DNA from: Desulfatitalea alkaliphila
GTDB taxonomy: Bacteria; Desulfobacterota; Desulfobacteria; Desulfobacterales; Desulfosarcinaceae
Length of the DNA stretch: 64,000 nucleotides
Direction of reading: 5' to 3'
Assembly (NCBI RefSeq): GCF_022968795.1
Contig: NZ_JALJRB010000007.1
Location: forward strand, 1 to 64,000
In this document: positions 9,047-18,869 of the stretch, in pieces
How the letters are laid out: every line of letters begins with the position of its first letter
Numbering within the stretch: the first letter of the stretch is position 1
Notes under the pieces: model-generated
What the model was told of the DNA's origin: nothing
The model's database searches: none
The model's input: the letters and a program-made list of their open reading frames with translations, nothing else
Position numbers and translations under genes: made by a program

Positions 9047-9841
9047 TCACTCATCCATCAGTTTGCCGGTGAAGGCCGGTTTGCGTTTCTCCAGAAAGGC
9101 GCTGGTGCCCTCCTTGGCGTCCGGGCTGGCCATGCAGAGGGCGAAGGCGTCGGTTTCAATGCGCAAAGCGGTGGTCAGGTCGGCATTGAGACCGTTGTCC
9201 ACAGCCTGCTTGACGGCCCGCACGGACACCCGGCCCATGGCCGCCATCTCCCGCGCGGTGGCCATGACGGTGTCCATCAAGGCCTCCGGTGCGACCACTT
9301 TGTTGACGATCCCCAGCCGCAAGGCCTCGACGGCGGAGATCATCTTGCCGGTGAAGAGCAGCTCCTTGGCCTGGGCCGCGCCGATGATGCGCGGCAACCG
9401 CTGGGTGCCGCCGTAGCCGGGAATCAAGCCCAGCTTGATCTCCGGTTGGCCGAAGGAGGCCTTTTCCGAGGCGTAGATGAAATCGCAGGCCATTGCGATC
9501 TCCAACCCGCCGCCCAGGGCGAAACCGTTGACCGCGGCGATCACCGGAATCGACAGCTGGGTCAGGGCGTTGATGGCGGACAAGCCACGATTGATAAACA
9601 CCTTTGCCTTGAGGGTGTCCAGCCGGGCCAGCTCCGTGATGTCGGCCCCGGCCACGAAGGCCTTGTCGCCGGCGCCGGTCAACACCAACACCCGAATCTC
9701 CTCATCGGCGGCGACGGCTTCCACCGCCCGGGCAAACTCTTCCAGCAAGGCGCTGTTGAGCGCATTGAGGGCCTTCGGCCGGTTAAAGGTGATGGTGGTG
9801 ATGCCCTGTTCCGTGGCCACGCTGATGTGCTCGTATGACAT
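9047..9841 (-). CDS. Enoyl-CoA hydratase/crotonase family protein
   Basis: A 264-aa soluble crotonase-fold enzyme, expected to hydrate trans-2-enoyl-CoA to 3-hydroxyacyl-CoA. Both catalytic glutamates of true hydratases are present, in GGGLEIAM and FGQPEI. The oxyanion-hole segments AFVAGADI and NGFALGGG and the signature [14 protein letters not shown] are also clear. AAGGAG lies at proper distance from the ATG. It ends 23 bases before paaK, so the two are likely co-transcribed, which fits a role in CoA-ester degradation. Chain-length preference is not readable. Confidence 0.92.
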   Translation of the reverse strand: MSYEHISVATEQGITTITFNRPKALNALNSALLEEFARAVEAVAADEEIRVLVLTGAGDKAFVAGADITELARLDTLKAKVFINRGLSAINALTQLSIPVIAAVNGFALGGGLEIAMACDFIYASEKASFGQPEIKLGLIPGYGGTQRLPRIIGAAQAKELLFTGKMISAVEALRLGIVNKVVAPEALMDTVMATAREMAAMGRVSVRAVKQAVDNGLNADLTTALRIETDAFALCMASPDAKEGTSAFLEKRKPAFTGKLMDE

Positions 9842-9892
9842 CTCTGCTGCTCCTTCCCTGCTTGCTTGTGCAACCGTTGATGAAAGCGGATT

Positions 9893-11962
9893 TCAACTCG
9901 GCCCCTGAAGGGCCTCCCGCATTGCCGTCGGCGTTACTTCGTTAATATACCGTTTGATGCCATCCACGATGCCCTGGACCAGCAGACGCTGATATTCAGG
10001 GCTGGTCAGGCGCTTGCCCTCCTCGGGATTGCTGATGAAGCCGGTTTCCACAAGGATCGATGGCATTTCGGCGCCCAACAGCACATAGAAAGGTGCCTTT
10101 TTGACCCCTTTGTTGCGAATGTTGTATTTCCGGCCCAGTCGGCCCAAAGCCCCTTCCTGTACGTAGCTGGCCAAGAGTGTGGATTCGCTGACTTTGGCAT
10201 TTTGCATCAGATCTTTCAAGATCGAATCCAGATCGCTGATATTTTTCATGGAAGTGGCGTTTTCGCGCGCCGCCACGCGGATGGCCTCGTCGTCGGTGGC
10301 CAGATTGAGAATGTAGGTTTCGAAACCGGACGCCCGACGGTCCGGCGATGCATTGGCATGAATCGAAATGAACAGATCGGCATTTTGCGTGTTGGCAATG
10401 GCCGTCCGTTCCTCCAGGCTCAGGTAGACATCCTTGTCGCGGGTCAAAATCACCTCGCACTTGAGTTGCGCCCGGAGCTGTTCCGCCAACTTTTTGCTGA
10501 TGGCCAGGACCACATCCTTCTCTTGGACCCCCTTGTGATATCCCGGTGCCCCGGGATCGCGTCCGCCATGGCCCGGATCGATGACGATGCGCCGCACGCC
10601 GAGAGCCAACTGTTTGACGATGGCGCCGGGTGGCAAAACGCCCGTGTCTGACGGCGAGACCTCGGGCGCCGGCCGCTGTGCAACGGCGCCCGTTTCCACG
10701 CCCCAAACATCCAATACGATGCGGAAAGGGTTTTTAAGGGAAAAGATCTTGAAGGTCCGGGCCGATTTGATATCCACCACCACCCGCACCGTATCGGCGG
10801 TGTATTGCCCTGCGCGGGCATCACTGAGCAGATCGTCGTTGATGGGAATGATACGTTGCAGGTCGTTGCTCAAACGGCTGTTGTGCAGGTCGATGTAGAT
10901 GCGCTGGGGCTTGCCGATGGCCGGATCTTCGCGCAGCTCGTTGTAGGTGAAGACGGCATCCTGGTCGGCGTCGATCACCACCCGGGTGTAGCGCGGATTG
11001 GACCAAAAACGCAGACCCTCCACCACCGCCGGCCGGCCCGTGCCGCCCGCAACCGCCGCCGGCCGGACCACCGCCGGCGCTCCGTCCTGCGCCGTCTCGA
11101 TCACCCGGGCGATGGCGTCGCCGTCGCTGCCCTCCTGCCGGGAGGCGATCCCCAGCGTTTGGCGGGCCATCTCCGCTTCAGGGCTTTGGGGATACCCATC
11201 GAGCAGCTGTTCGTAGGTTTTGCGCGCTTGCAGCCGATCCACTTCATTGCGCGACCAGTGGTGCAAGCCGCTGTAGCTTTGGGCCAATCCAAACAGTGCC
11301 GCGGCGGCCAGGGCGCCGTTCGGTTCGGCCTGGTAGGCCTGGCGGTAGGCGTTGATGGAACGCAACCACTGATCCCGAAGCTTCTTCAATTCGGGTCGCT
11401 GTTCGAGGCGTGCATCGTTGGCACGGGCCTGTTCGTAGAACTGCCGCGCATTGCGGGTCGAAGCGGCGTTGGCCGAAGCCGCGGGCGGCGGCGCGGCCGG
11501 TTTGGCGGCGGGGGGGGATGATTTTTCAGCGGTGGTCCGGGTCCCGCCCCCTCCTTTCAGTGCGCTGCTCGCTTTTTCGGCACGAGGCCGATACCGACTT
11601 TTTGGGAAATGGCGCACCACCCGTTCGAAAAGATCGATGGCCTCCTGCCGGTCGGCCCCCACGAATGAACGTTTGTACAGCTCGCCATAGAGCACGCCAG
11701 CGTGGTAAAGCCCGGCGGCGGCCCAGGGACCGTGGGGGTCATGGCGGTAAACGGCAAGATAACGGGTAATGCAGTTCAGCCACTGATCCCGGTACTTCTG
11801 CCGGTTCGGGGCGTTGCGCAGGTCCCGATAGCATCGCTCGGCCTCGTAAAACTTGGCCTCGGCGGTTTGGGCGTGGGCCGGCGGTTGATACAAGGCTGCC
11901 AACATCAGGCAACCCAACAACCAAGCCCCCCGGCGTGCTATCCATCGCAGATGTGTGCTCAT
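9893..11962 (-). CDS. N-acetylmuramoyl-L-alanine amidase (AmiC type) with AMIN and TPR-like regions
   Basis: Periplasmic zinc amidase that cuts the lactyl-amide bond between muramic acid and the stem peptide, for cell separation. The 689-aa protein has a signal peptide (cleavage after about AHA, residue 30), two TPR/YbgF-like helical blocks (about 35-125 and 165-265), and an AMIN domain (about 315-420). The Amidase_3 domain (about 460-675) carries the zinc residues in IDPGHGGRDPG, SIHANAS and the catalytic VETGFISN. The double N-terminal helical block is an addition to the usual 400-450 aa form. It lies between mutS and the crotonase on the same strand. Confidence 0.93.
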   Translation of the reverse strand: MSTHLRWIARRGAWLLGCLMLAALYQPPAHAQTAEAKFYEAERCYRDLRNAPNRQKYRDQWLNCITRYLAVYRHDPHGPWAAAGLYHAGVLYGELYKRSFVGADRQEAIDLFERVVRHFPKSRYRPRAEKASSALKGGGGTRTTAEKSSPPAAKPAAPPPAASANAASTRNARQFYEQARANDARLEQRPELKKLRDQWLRSINAYRQAYQAEPNGALAAAALFGLAQSYSGLHHWSRNEVDRLQARKTYEQLLDGYPQSPEAEMARQTLGIASRQEGSDGDAIARVIETAQDGAPAVVRPAAVAGGTGRPAVVEGLRFWSNPRYTRVVIDADQDAVFTYNELREDPAIGKPQRIYIDLHNSRLSNDLQRIIPINDDLLSDARAGQYTADTVRVVVDIKSARTFKIFSLKNPFRIVLDVWGVETGAVAQRPAPEVSPSDTGVLPPGAIVKQLALGVRRIVIDPGHGGRDPGAPGYHKGVQEKDVVLAISKKLAEQLRAQLKCEVILTRDKDVYLSLEERTAIANTQNADLFISIHANASPDRRASGFETYILNLATDDEAIRVAARENATSMKNISDLDSILKDLMQNAKVSESTLLASYVQEGALGRLGRKYNIRNKGVKKAPFYVLLGAEMPSILVETGFISNPEEGKRLTSPEYQRLLVQGIVDGIKRYINEVTPTAMREALQGPS

Positions 11963-12044
11963 CCCGCTGTATGCTCCACTATTGTCAACTATTGCGCAGG
12001 CTTTTCATTCGTTGGTGTAAAGAAACCATGAGGGGCAAGGATTG

Positions 12045-14669
12045 TCAATCGCCCTTGCGGATCTTCTCCTGCAATTGGTGCAGCAGATGAAGCGCCTCCA
12101 TGGGGGTCATGGTGTCGGGATCGATGGCACGCAGCCGGTCGATCACCTCCCGGTCCGCCGACTGGAACAGCGCCATTTGCACCGGTTTTTTGAAATCGTT
12201 CGCCGCTGCGTCCCAACCGCCGACGGCGGCGGCGTCCGTCGAACCGTGCCGTTCCACCCGTTCCAGAACCTGCTTGGCGCGCACCACCACCGTTTCGGGA
12301 ATGCCGGCCAAGCGGGCCACCTGTATCCCGTAGCTGCGATTGGTGCCGCCCGCCACCAGCTTGCGCAGGAAGATGATGCGATCCTTCCACTCCTTGACGG
12401 CGATGTTGTAATTCTTGACCCTCGGCTTGATGGCAGCCAGCTCGGTCAGCTCGTGGTAGTGGGTGGCGAAAAGGGTCTTGACCCCTTTGCCGCTCAAGTC
12501 ATGAAGATACTCCGCCACGGCCCAGGCGATGCTCAGCCCGTCGTAGGTACTGGTGCCGCGGCCGATTTCGTCCAGTACCACCAGGCTGCGCTCCGTGGCA
12601 TGGTGCAGGATGTTGGCGGTCTCCTCCATCTCCACCATGAAGGTGCTTTGACCGGCCGCCAGATTGTCCAGCGCGCCGACGCGGGTGAAGATCCTGTCGG
12701 TGATGGGGATGTCGGCGGCGGCGGCCGGCACGAAGGCGCCCATTTGGGCCAAAATCACTTGCAGGGCCACTTGGCGCAGGACGGTGGATTTGCCGGCCAT
12801 ATTGGGCCCGGTGACGATCAAGACCTGTTCGTTGTCGTTGTCCATGGCGATGGTGTTGGGCACGAAGCGCTCGCCGCGCATCATCCGTTCCACAACGGGG
12901 TGGCGCCCCTCCTCGATACGCAACACCCCTTGCCGGTTGATGGCGGGACGGCAGTAGTCGTTCCGGTCGGCCGTTTCCGCCAGGGCCAGGAGACAATCGA
13001 TGCGCGCCAAAAAACGGGCCGCGGCCTGCAAATCGTTGCCGCACGCCCGCACCTGCTCGCGCAATTCATTGAACAGTTCGAGCTCCAGGGCCCACTGTTT
13101 TTCCTCCGCCCCCATCACCCGGGATTCGAACTGCTTGAGTTCATCGGTGATATAGCGTTCCGCATTGACCAGGGTTTGCTTGCGCACGTAGCGGTCCGGC
13201 ACCGAAGGCGCCTGGGCCTTGGACACTTCGATGTAGTAGCCGAACACCTTGTTGTAGCGCACCTTCAAGGTGTTGATACCGGTGGCCTCGCGCTCCCGCA
13301 TTTCCAGTTGGGCCAGATATCCTTTGGCATCCCGGGCGATATGGATCAACTGGTCCAAGGGCGGGTGATACCCGTGGCGGAACATGCCCCCTTCGTTGAT
13401 CGTGGGCGGCGCATCCTCGCGAATGGCCTGCACGATCCGTTCGGCCAGGGTGTTCAAGTCATCCAGCGCGAGCGACGGTTGGAACAGGTCGCTGCTCAAT
13501 ACCTTCAAATCATCCCAAATGGGCGGCAGGGCCGCCAGGGAGCGCCCCAAAGCCAGCAGGTCGCGGGCGTTGGCGTGGCCCATGGCGATTTTGCCGTGGA
13601 GCCGCTCCAGGTCGTAAACCCCGTCGAGGGCTGCCACCATGCGACGGCGCACATCCCCCCGGGCCACGGCCTCCTCCACCGCATCGAGTCGCAGGCCGAT
13701 TTTTTCCGGTGAAAGCAGTGGATATCGCAGCCACTGTTTGAGCCGCCGCCCGCCCATGGCCGTTGCCGTGCGGTCGATGATGCTCAGCAGGGTGCCTTGG
13801 CGCGTACCGCTGCGCAGATTCTTTTCCAGCTCCAGGTTTTGACGGCTCATGTGGTCGATGACCAGATGGTTGTCCAGGCGGTAAGTGGTCATCTGCCGCA
13901 GATGGTCCACCGCCTGCTTCTGGGTCTCGCCGACGTAGTGCAGCAAAGCGCCGGCGGCCGATAAGCCGGCGGTCAGCCCCTCGGCGCCGAACCCTTCCAG
14001 AGAACGGGTGTGAAACTGCGCCAACAACCGATCCCGTCCCCGCTGCAGGTCGAAGGCCGAGGCCGGTAACCAGTTGACGGCCCGCTGTTCCAGGGCGCAC
14101 ACCATTTTCCGGAGTAGCGGCACATGCTGCATGGTTTCGGGCAACAGCACCTCCCGCGGGGCGATGCGCAACACTTCATCCAGCACCTTGTGGCCTTCGG
14201 TGGTTTCGGTGACCCGAAAAAGGCCGGTGGAGATGTCCAACCAGGCCAACCCCAGGATCTCCCCCCGTCCGACCAGGGCCAGCAGGCAATTGTGGGCCTT
14301 GGCCTCCAGCATATCGCTGTCCACGATCATGCCGGGTGTGACCACCCGCACCACCTCGCGCCGGACCAAGCCCTTGGCCGCGGACGGATCTTCCACCTGG
14401 TCGCAGACGGCGACCTTGAAACCGCAGTCGATCAAGCGCCCAATGTAGGATTGGGCGGCCCGATAGGGCACGCCGCACATGGGCACGGGCACATCATCAT
14501 TCTTGTTGCGAGAGGTCAGGGTGATCTCCAACGCCTTGGAGGCCGCCTCGGCATCTTCGAAGAACATCTCATAGAAATCCCCCATGCGATAAAACAGAAT
14601 GGCGTCCGGGTATTGCGCCTTGATGGACAGATATTGCTGCATCATGGGGGTGGTTTTGGAGGCGCTCAT
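12045..14669 (-). CDS. mutS: DNA mismatch repair protein MutS
   Basis: Recognises mismatches and small loops and recruits MutL. The 874-aa product starts with the mismatch-probing Phe-x-Glu in MGDFYEMF, followed by connector, lever and clamp domains. The C-terminal ABC-type ATPase shows Walker A GPNMAGKST, Walker B VVLDEIGRGTSTYDG and the ATHYHEL histidine switch. A GTG at 14741 would add 24 residues, but the ATG at 14669 matches the family N-terminus. MutL is not in the window. Confidence 0.97.
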   Translation of the reverse strand: MSASKTTPMMQQYLSIKAQYPDAILFYRMGDFYEMFFEDAEAASKALEITLTSRNKNDDVPVPMCGVPYRAAQSYIGRLIDCGFKVAVCDQVEDPSAAKGLVRREVVRVVTPGMIVDSDMLEAKAHNCLLALVGRGEILGLAWLDISTGLFRVTETTEGHKVLDEVLRIAPREVLLPETMQHVPLLRKMVCALEQRAVNWLPASAFDLQRGRDRLLAQFHTRSLEGFGAEGLTAGLSAAGALLHYVGETQKQAVDHLRQMTTYRLDNHLVIDHMSRQNLELEKNLRSGTRQGTLLSIIDRTATAMGGRRLKQWLRYPLLSPEKIGLRLDAVEEAVARGDVRRRMVAALDGVYDLERLHGKIAMGHANARDLLALGRSLAALPPIWDDLKVLSSDLFQPSLALDDLNTLAERIVQAIREDAPPTINEGGMFRHGYHPPLDQLIHIARDAKGYLAQLEMREREATGINTLKVRYNKVFGYYIEVSKAQAPSVPDRYVRKQTLVNAERYITDELKQFESRVMGAEEKQWALELELFNELREQVRACGNDLQAAARFLARIDCLLALAETADRNDYCRPAINRQGVLRIEEGRHPVVERMMRGERFVPNTIAMDNDNEQVLIVTGPNMAGKSTVLRQVALQVILAQMGAFVPAAAADIPITDRIFTRVGALDNLAAGQSTFMVEMEETANILHHATERSLVVLDEIGRGTSTYDGLSIAWAVAEYLHDLSGKGVKTLFATHYHELTELAAIKPRVKNYNIAVKEWKDRIIFLRKLVAGGTNRSYGIQVARLAGIPETVVVRAKQVLERVERHGSTDAAAVGGWDAAANDFKKPVQMALFQSADREVIDRLRAIDPDTMTPMEALHLLHQLQEKIRKGD

Positions 14670-14785
14670 GGTGCGGAGATGCTTTTCAAGCCGTGCGGCG
14701 TGTTGCCGGCAAGGGTTCGGGGATTCATGGCGTGCGGGCACCCGTCGCTACCGGTGGCACGGCGGCGGCAGCGATGACCGCAGGT

Positions 14786-15247
14786 CTATTCCCGGGGCGT
14801 GGTCTGATCGCGGGGCGCCGTTTCGGGATCCTCCGCCGCACCGTCTTCTTCTTCGGCCCGGGTGGGCGGATCGGTTGATTGTGCCGCCGATTCATGGGCG
14901 GCCGCTTTCGTCGATTTGTGACCGGTGTGCGGCTTCAGCGTTTCAATGTCTTTTTTCATGGCCGTAATGGCTTCGGCCTGGGAATTGATGGTGTCTTTGA
15001 GTTTTTTGACCTTTTTACCTGTTTTTATCCGCTCCACGAAACCGAACAGGAAGGCGATCAGCCATCCGAGAACAAAAAAGAAAAGAAAATAGATGACAAA
15101 GGGAAGCGCAGGTGTCTGGTAACTGCCGAAACCAAGATTGATGGACAACGGCTGTTCGGCCGTCAGCAGCACATCACGGTTCTGGTAGACGATCAATCCA
15201 AGCAAAGCGAGAATGACAATCCAAAAGACCAGTTTCACCTTTTTCAT
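14786..15247 (-). CDS. LapA-domain inner-membrane protein
   Basis: A 153-aa protein with two membrane helices (about residues 5-22 and 48-70) and a cytoplasmic coiled-coil (about 75-110), ending in an acidic, Ala/Thr/Pro-rich tail. This is the layout of the lipopolysaccharide assembly protein LapA domain (DUF1049), including the YQNRDVL-like segment after helix 1. In enterobacteria LapA works with LapB to control LPS synthesis; whether that holds here is inference. GGAGGATCC precedes the ATG. Confidence 0.8.
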   Translation of the reverse strand: MKKVKLVFWIVILALLGLIVYQNRDVLLTAEQPLSINLGFGSYQTPALPFVIYFLFFFVLGWLIAFLFGFVERIKTGKKVKKLKDTINSQAEAITAMKKDIETLKPHTGHKSTKAAAHESAAQSTDPPTRAEEEDGAAEDPETAPRDQTTPRE

Positions 15248-15345
15248 GCGGATCCTCCATGATCCCGGAGTGGCGCCGCCGGCAAGGCCGAAAGCGCTGA
15301 TTTGCCCTGATAATTACAGGTTGAGCCCTGAAAACTCAACACTTT

Positions 15346-16104
15346 TTATTGCCTCAAAGGCAAGGTTTCCAAATCCCCCCAGGCACCCATGGCGCGGCCC
15401 ACCACCACCAGCACCCCCCGCACGCCCTGGATATGCCGGGCCCAGTCGACCGCCGATTGGATGTCGGCGGCGCTGCCCACCCGGTTACCGGTGGCTGTGG
15501 CCACGGCATCGGCCAGGGCGCAGTTGTCCGAGAGGATGCACACGGCATCGGCCCGTCCCAGGCTCAGGGAGTGGCCCACCGATCCGGAAGAGCTGCAGAT
15601 CGCCCGAAGCCCCCGATCCGGTTGGATGCGCACACCGATCTGAAGACTCAGAGGGGAGGCACCGGCAAATACGGCAACGGTCAAAGGTCGCTGGATTTCA
15701 AAATAGATATCTCCACCGTTTTCGACAATAATTTCGGGTGACCAGCGACGCAACCGCCGGCCCACCGCTTCTGCCAGGGCCCCGGCCACGGCGGCCATGG
15801 GGCCCACCGCCGCGCGTTGGGCGGCATCGATCATTTCGCGCACCAAGGGGGGCGCCAAAGGATCGGCAGGCCAAGGGCGCAGTGTCTGCTGAAAATCCGG
15901 AAACCGCTGGATATAGCGCTCCAGATAGCCCCGCTGGGCCAACACCGCCGCACGCGCCTCCGCCGCCAGCGGCACGCTGCTGTAGATGCCCAGGTCGGTC
16001 TGCTGCACGACCACCTGTTCGGCGTGCAAGTGGCTGCGCACCAAGCGACGATAGGTCCGCTCCTGATAACCGATTCGGGGCCCTGGGGTGTCGGCATGGG
16101 GCAT
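15346..16104 (-). CDS. UPF0280 family (ApbE-superfamily-like) protein
   Basis: A 252-aa soluble protein matching the uncharacterised UPF0280 family. It has the N-terminal YRRLV...T-DLGIYS segment, a central GPMAAVAGALAE, ENGGDIYF, and the C-terminal SSSGSVGHSLSLGRADA block, which echo the ApbE flavin-transferase fold. A biochemical role is not established. It starts nine bases after the dGTPase-like gene ends, so it belongs to that cluster. Confidence 0.85.
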   Translation of the reverse strand: MPHADTPGPRIGYQERTYRRLVRSHLHAEQVVVQQTDLGIYSSVPLAAEARAAVLAQRGYLERYIQRFPDFQQTLRPWPADPLAPPLVREMIDAAQRAAVGPMAAVAGALAEAVGRRLRRWSPEIIVENGGDIYFEIQRPLTVAVFAGASPLSLQIGVRIQPDRGLRAICSSSGSVGHSLSLGRADAVCILSDNCALADAVATATGNRVGSAADIQSAVDWARHIQGVRGVLVVVGRAMGAWGDLETLPLRQ

Positions 16105-16113
16105 GGTGCCGAC

Positions 16114-17286
16114 CTACACGTCCACAATTTCCGGCCGCAGGTCGGCCGGACATTGCAGCAAGAAGTAACGGTCGGTCATGCCCGCGATAAAATCTCTTAC
16201 GATTTCCGCCGGTTGATGATTCGAAACATAGGTGTCCGACATGTCGGACAAAAAGCCGCTGAAGATGCGGGATCGCTGGTTGCCCCGGCGCAGATCTTCC
16301 AGGTAGGTGTCGAACAAAAGATCGAACAGGGTTTGGATGGCATCGGCATGGGGCTTGATGGTCGGGTTGAGATAGATGCGCTCCAAATTGAAGGTTTTGA
16401 GTTGCTTCAATGCCTGCGAGACCCGGTCGCTCATGGCGATATGGGGTTGATCATGGCTTTGACGAATGATGTCGGTCACCAGGCTGTAAACGATGGTGCC
16501 GTTGGTGTTGCCGAGCACCTCGGTCACCGCCTTGGGGATATCGGACCTTCGAATCACGTTGAGGCGGATGGCATCCTCCAGGTCGCGGCCGATATAGGCC
16601 ACGGTATCGGCCATGCGCACCACGCACCCTTCCAGGGTCATGGGCATCAGGGCCTGATCCGGATCGCGTTGCTTGCGCGCAATCTCCGCATCCAAATCGG
16701 TGAAGGTTTTGTCGCGCTGCGGCAGCAGCACCTGGTTGTGAATCTCACCATCGTGGCACAAGATCCCGTCCAGGGTCTGAAGGGAAAGATTCCAGCCGCG
16801 TCCCTTACGCTCCACGCGATCGAGGAATTGGATGCTCTGCACATTGTGCAGGAAGTGGCCGATACCCGCGCCGGCACAGAGGCGGCTCAGGTGCCGTTCG
16901 CCGTCATGGCCGAAGGGGGTGTGGCCGATGTCGTGCCCCAGGGCAATGGCCTCGATCAGATCTTCGTTGAGGCGCAAGAAACGCCCGATGGTGCGGGCGA
17001 TCTTGGAAACCAGTTGGACATGGAGCACCCGGTGGGTGATGTGGTCGTTGCGAATCAGGTAGAACACTTGGGTTTTGTCGATGTAACGGGTGTAGGCGCT
17101 GGAATGCATGATGCGATCCGCATCCAGGGAGAAGGATTGACGGTATCCCGAGCGTACCTTCTCTTCCGGCACACGACGCAAGCACTGCTCGCTACGTGCC
17201 GCCAAGGGCGAAAAGAGCGCCGCCTCGCGGCGGTTCAATTGGGCCTTTAGATCGGCCAAGATGGCAGTGGTCTCAGATAGATCCAT
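16114..17286 (-). CDS. HD-domain dGTP triphosphohydrolase-like protein
   Basis: A 390-aa protein of the dGTPase/HD family, which hydrolyses dNTPs to deoxynucleoside and triphosphate. The metal-binding set is visible: HRVLH, then ALGHDIGHTPFGH with the HD pair, and VRMADTVAYIGRD with the distal aspartate. The N-terminal SGYRQSFSLDADRIMHSSAYTRY region, rich in Arg/Tyr, matches the family substrate pocket. Its start overlaps the end of the ATP-grasp gene by 14 bases, indicating coupling. Confidence 0.88.
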   Translation of the reverse strand: MDLSETTAILADLKAQLNRREAALFSPLAARSEQCLRRVPEEKVRSGYRQSFSLDADRIMHSSAYTRYIDKTQVFYLIRNDHITHRVLHVQLVSKIARTIGRFLRLNEDLIEAIALGHDIGHTPFGHDGERHLSRLCAGAGIGHFLHNVQSIQFLDRVERKGRGWNLSLQTLDGILCHDGEIHNQVLLPQRDKTFTDLDAEIARKQRDPDQALMPMTLEGCVVRMADTVAYIGRDLEDAIRLNVIRRSDIPKAVTEVLGNTNGTIVYSLVTDIIRQSHDQPHIAMSDRVSQALKQLKTFNLERIYLNPTIKPHADAIQTLFDLLFDTYLEDLRRGNQRSRIFSGFLSDMSDTYVSNHQPAEIVRDFIAGMTDRYFLLQCPADLRPEIVDV

Positions 17287-18067
17287 CGACTATGCATTGC
17301 TCCAGAAGTCGGTTGTAATCGATGCCGGCCCGGCGAAATCCTTCGCGTCCATATTTCATGTTGGCTTCCAACACCACGAAGTCATCGCGCCGGCAGGCGA
17401 TATCCAGTCCAACGTCATCCCAGCGGCACACCCGAGCCGTACGGACGGCCAGGGCCAGGGCACCGCGGGGTACCGGGGAGAAGTCCACATCCCCACCACA
17501 TCCGATGTTGGTCCGGTGATCGCCCACCGGGGCCACGCGCCAATAAGCGTGCACCACCCTGCCGCCGATCACCACCGCACGAATGTCCTTTTCCATGGGC
17601 AAGTAGGCCTGAATATAGGCCGGTCCTTCCATTTGGCAATAGGCGGCCAGGTCCTCGGCACTGCGAATCAGATATACGCCTTTGCCAAGGGCCGACCCGC
17701 GCGGCACCTTGGCGATGAAGGGGAACGAGAAATGGTCCACTATGCGGGCCTTCTGCCGGCGGCCGTAAAACACACGGGTCCGTGGGTGGGGGATGCCGGC
17801 CATTTGGAACAGCGCGGTCTGCTTGATCTTGTCCTGGGCGAACTTATAGGTGTGGTAGCTGGGAAAAGTGGGCTTGCCCATGGTGTCGAGCAGCTCCGCG
17901 TAAAAAGGAGACGGATAGTAAATCTTGGCCGCTTCGCGGATCCATCGGCGCTCCTCGGGGGTGTAGTCGAGAAAGTTGGGGCGCACCCCCAAGGTGCGGA
18001 CGTTGCGGCAGTGACGCAAGCGCCCTTCGAGTGCCACGAGGGGGTTGTCGAGAGATGCCGATGTCAT
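17273..18067 (-). CDS. ATP-grasp (RimK-like) family protein
   Basis: A 264-aa protein with the ATP-grasp layout. An N-terminal substrate region has YPSPFYAELLDTMGKPTFPS. The central domain has FPFIAKVPRGSALGKGVYLI (nucleotide-binding lysine and glycine loop) and YIQAYLPMEKDIRAVVIGGRVVHAYWR. It ends with the magnesium-ligand segment VLEANMKYGREG (Glu, Asn). Such enzymes ligate a carboxylate to an amine or thiol; the substrate here is unknown. The ATG at 18067 is chosen with GGACGGA upstream; the longer frame starts with TTG. Confidence 0.82.
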   Translation of the reverse strand: MTSASLDNPLVALEGRLRHCRNVRTLGVRPNFLDYTPEERRWIREAAKIYYPSPFYAELLDTMGKPTFPSYHTYKFAQDKIKQTALFQMAGIPHPRTRVFYGRRQKARIVDHFSFPFIAKVPRGSALGKGVYLIRSAEDLAAYCQMEGPAYIQAYLPMEKDIRAVVIGGRVVHAYWRVAPVGDHRTNIGCGGDVDFSPVPRGALALAVRTARVCRWDDVGLDIACRRDDFVVLEANMKYGREGFRRAGIDYNRLLEQCIVDGSI

Positions 18068-18083
18068 TGTTCCGTCCAGTTGT

Positions 18084-18830
18084 CTATGGCGGTGGTGCGA
18101 TGACAAAGGTCCCGGGCGGCAAGGAGGGATCGATCCAGAAACGCTCCAGCAGCATGGACAGGGTGTCCCCTTCCACCGAGGTCACACGGATTTCCTTTGG
18201 CACTGTGAACTCATGAACGGTTTGCCAATCCAGCCATTGGACTCGGAAACGGACGGTGTCCGATCCGTCGTAAACGGTCATTATCTCAGGATGATCGCAG
18301 CCGAGCGACACCACTTCGGCCACGCGAGCGCGCCAGCGATTTTCCAGCACCACCCCGCAGGACGCATCGTCCAGCCGGCGGGTCGCCGCATGGGCAGGCA
18401 ACGGCGGCCGTCCAGCCAGAATATCCACCAAATCCCCGAGCCCCATGGGCACGCCGATCAACCGCTCCAAGGCATTGGGGGTTTGCCGGAAACGGCGGTG
18501 TTTGCCATCCGAAACATCATAAATATTGATGGTTTGGCCGTCGCCCGCCATACTGAACAACGGCTGCCCAAGGGGACCGAGCCATTCGAGGCGCAACCGG
18601 TCCGGCGCCGCGGCCGCCCAAGCGGCCCGGCCGCTGGTGGTGCGTCCCCCCTCCTGCATTTGAATTCGCATCAATCCCTTGAAAGGCGGAAGCATTTGAT
18701 TGTGGCGGGTCCACTCGGTCACTTGTCGTCGCGCCAGGGGGTCTTCCTCGACCGCCGGCAGCCACCCTGCACAGCCGTGGAGAACGATCAGGGCAAGGCC
18801 CAATAACATGCATTGCAGGCGCCGACGCAT
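18084..18830 (-). CDS. LolB-like/DUF4292-type outer-membrane lipoprotein
   Basis: A 248-aa lipoprotein with signal peptide and lipobox LHGC (Cys20 from the chosen ATG). The mature part resembles the LolA/LolB half-barrel fold: repeated hydrophobic strands such as LRLEWLGPLGQPLFSMAGDGQTINIYD. LolB receives lipoproteins from LolA and inserts them in the outer membrane; the assignment is by layout only. An upstream ATG at 18866 touches the stop of the TPR gene, but would give an unusually long polar n-region; AAGGAC precedes the ATG at 18830. It lies 16 bases before the ATP-grasp gene. Confidence 0.7.
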   Translation of the reverse strand: MRRRLQCMLLGLALIVLHGCAGWLPAVEEDPLARRQVTEWTRHNQMLPPFKGLMRIQMQEGGRTTSGRAAWAAAAPDRLRLEWLGPLGQPLFSMAGDGQTINIYDVSDGKHRRFRQTPNALERLIGVPMGLGDLVDILAGRPPLPAHAATRRLDDASCGVVLENRWRARVAEVVSLGCDHPEIMTVYDGSDTVRFRVQWLDWQTVHEFTVPKEIRVTSVEGDTLSMLLERFWIDPSLPPGTFVIAPPP

Positions 18831-18869
18831 CTGTCCTTGACGGTGCGGTGATTGGCAGCGTTGCATCTT

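Noticed and set aside
15320-15350. Hairpin GTTGAG/CTCAAC followed by a T-rich stretch
   Set aside because: The stem is six bases and the T-run is on the strand opposite to the genes on both sides, so it would not end any known transcript.
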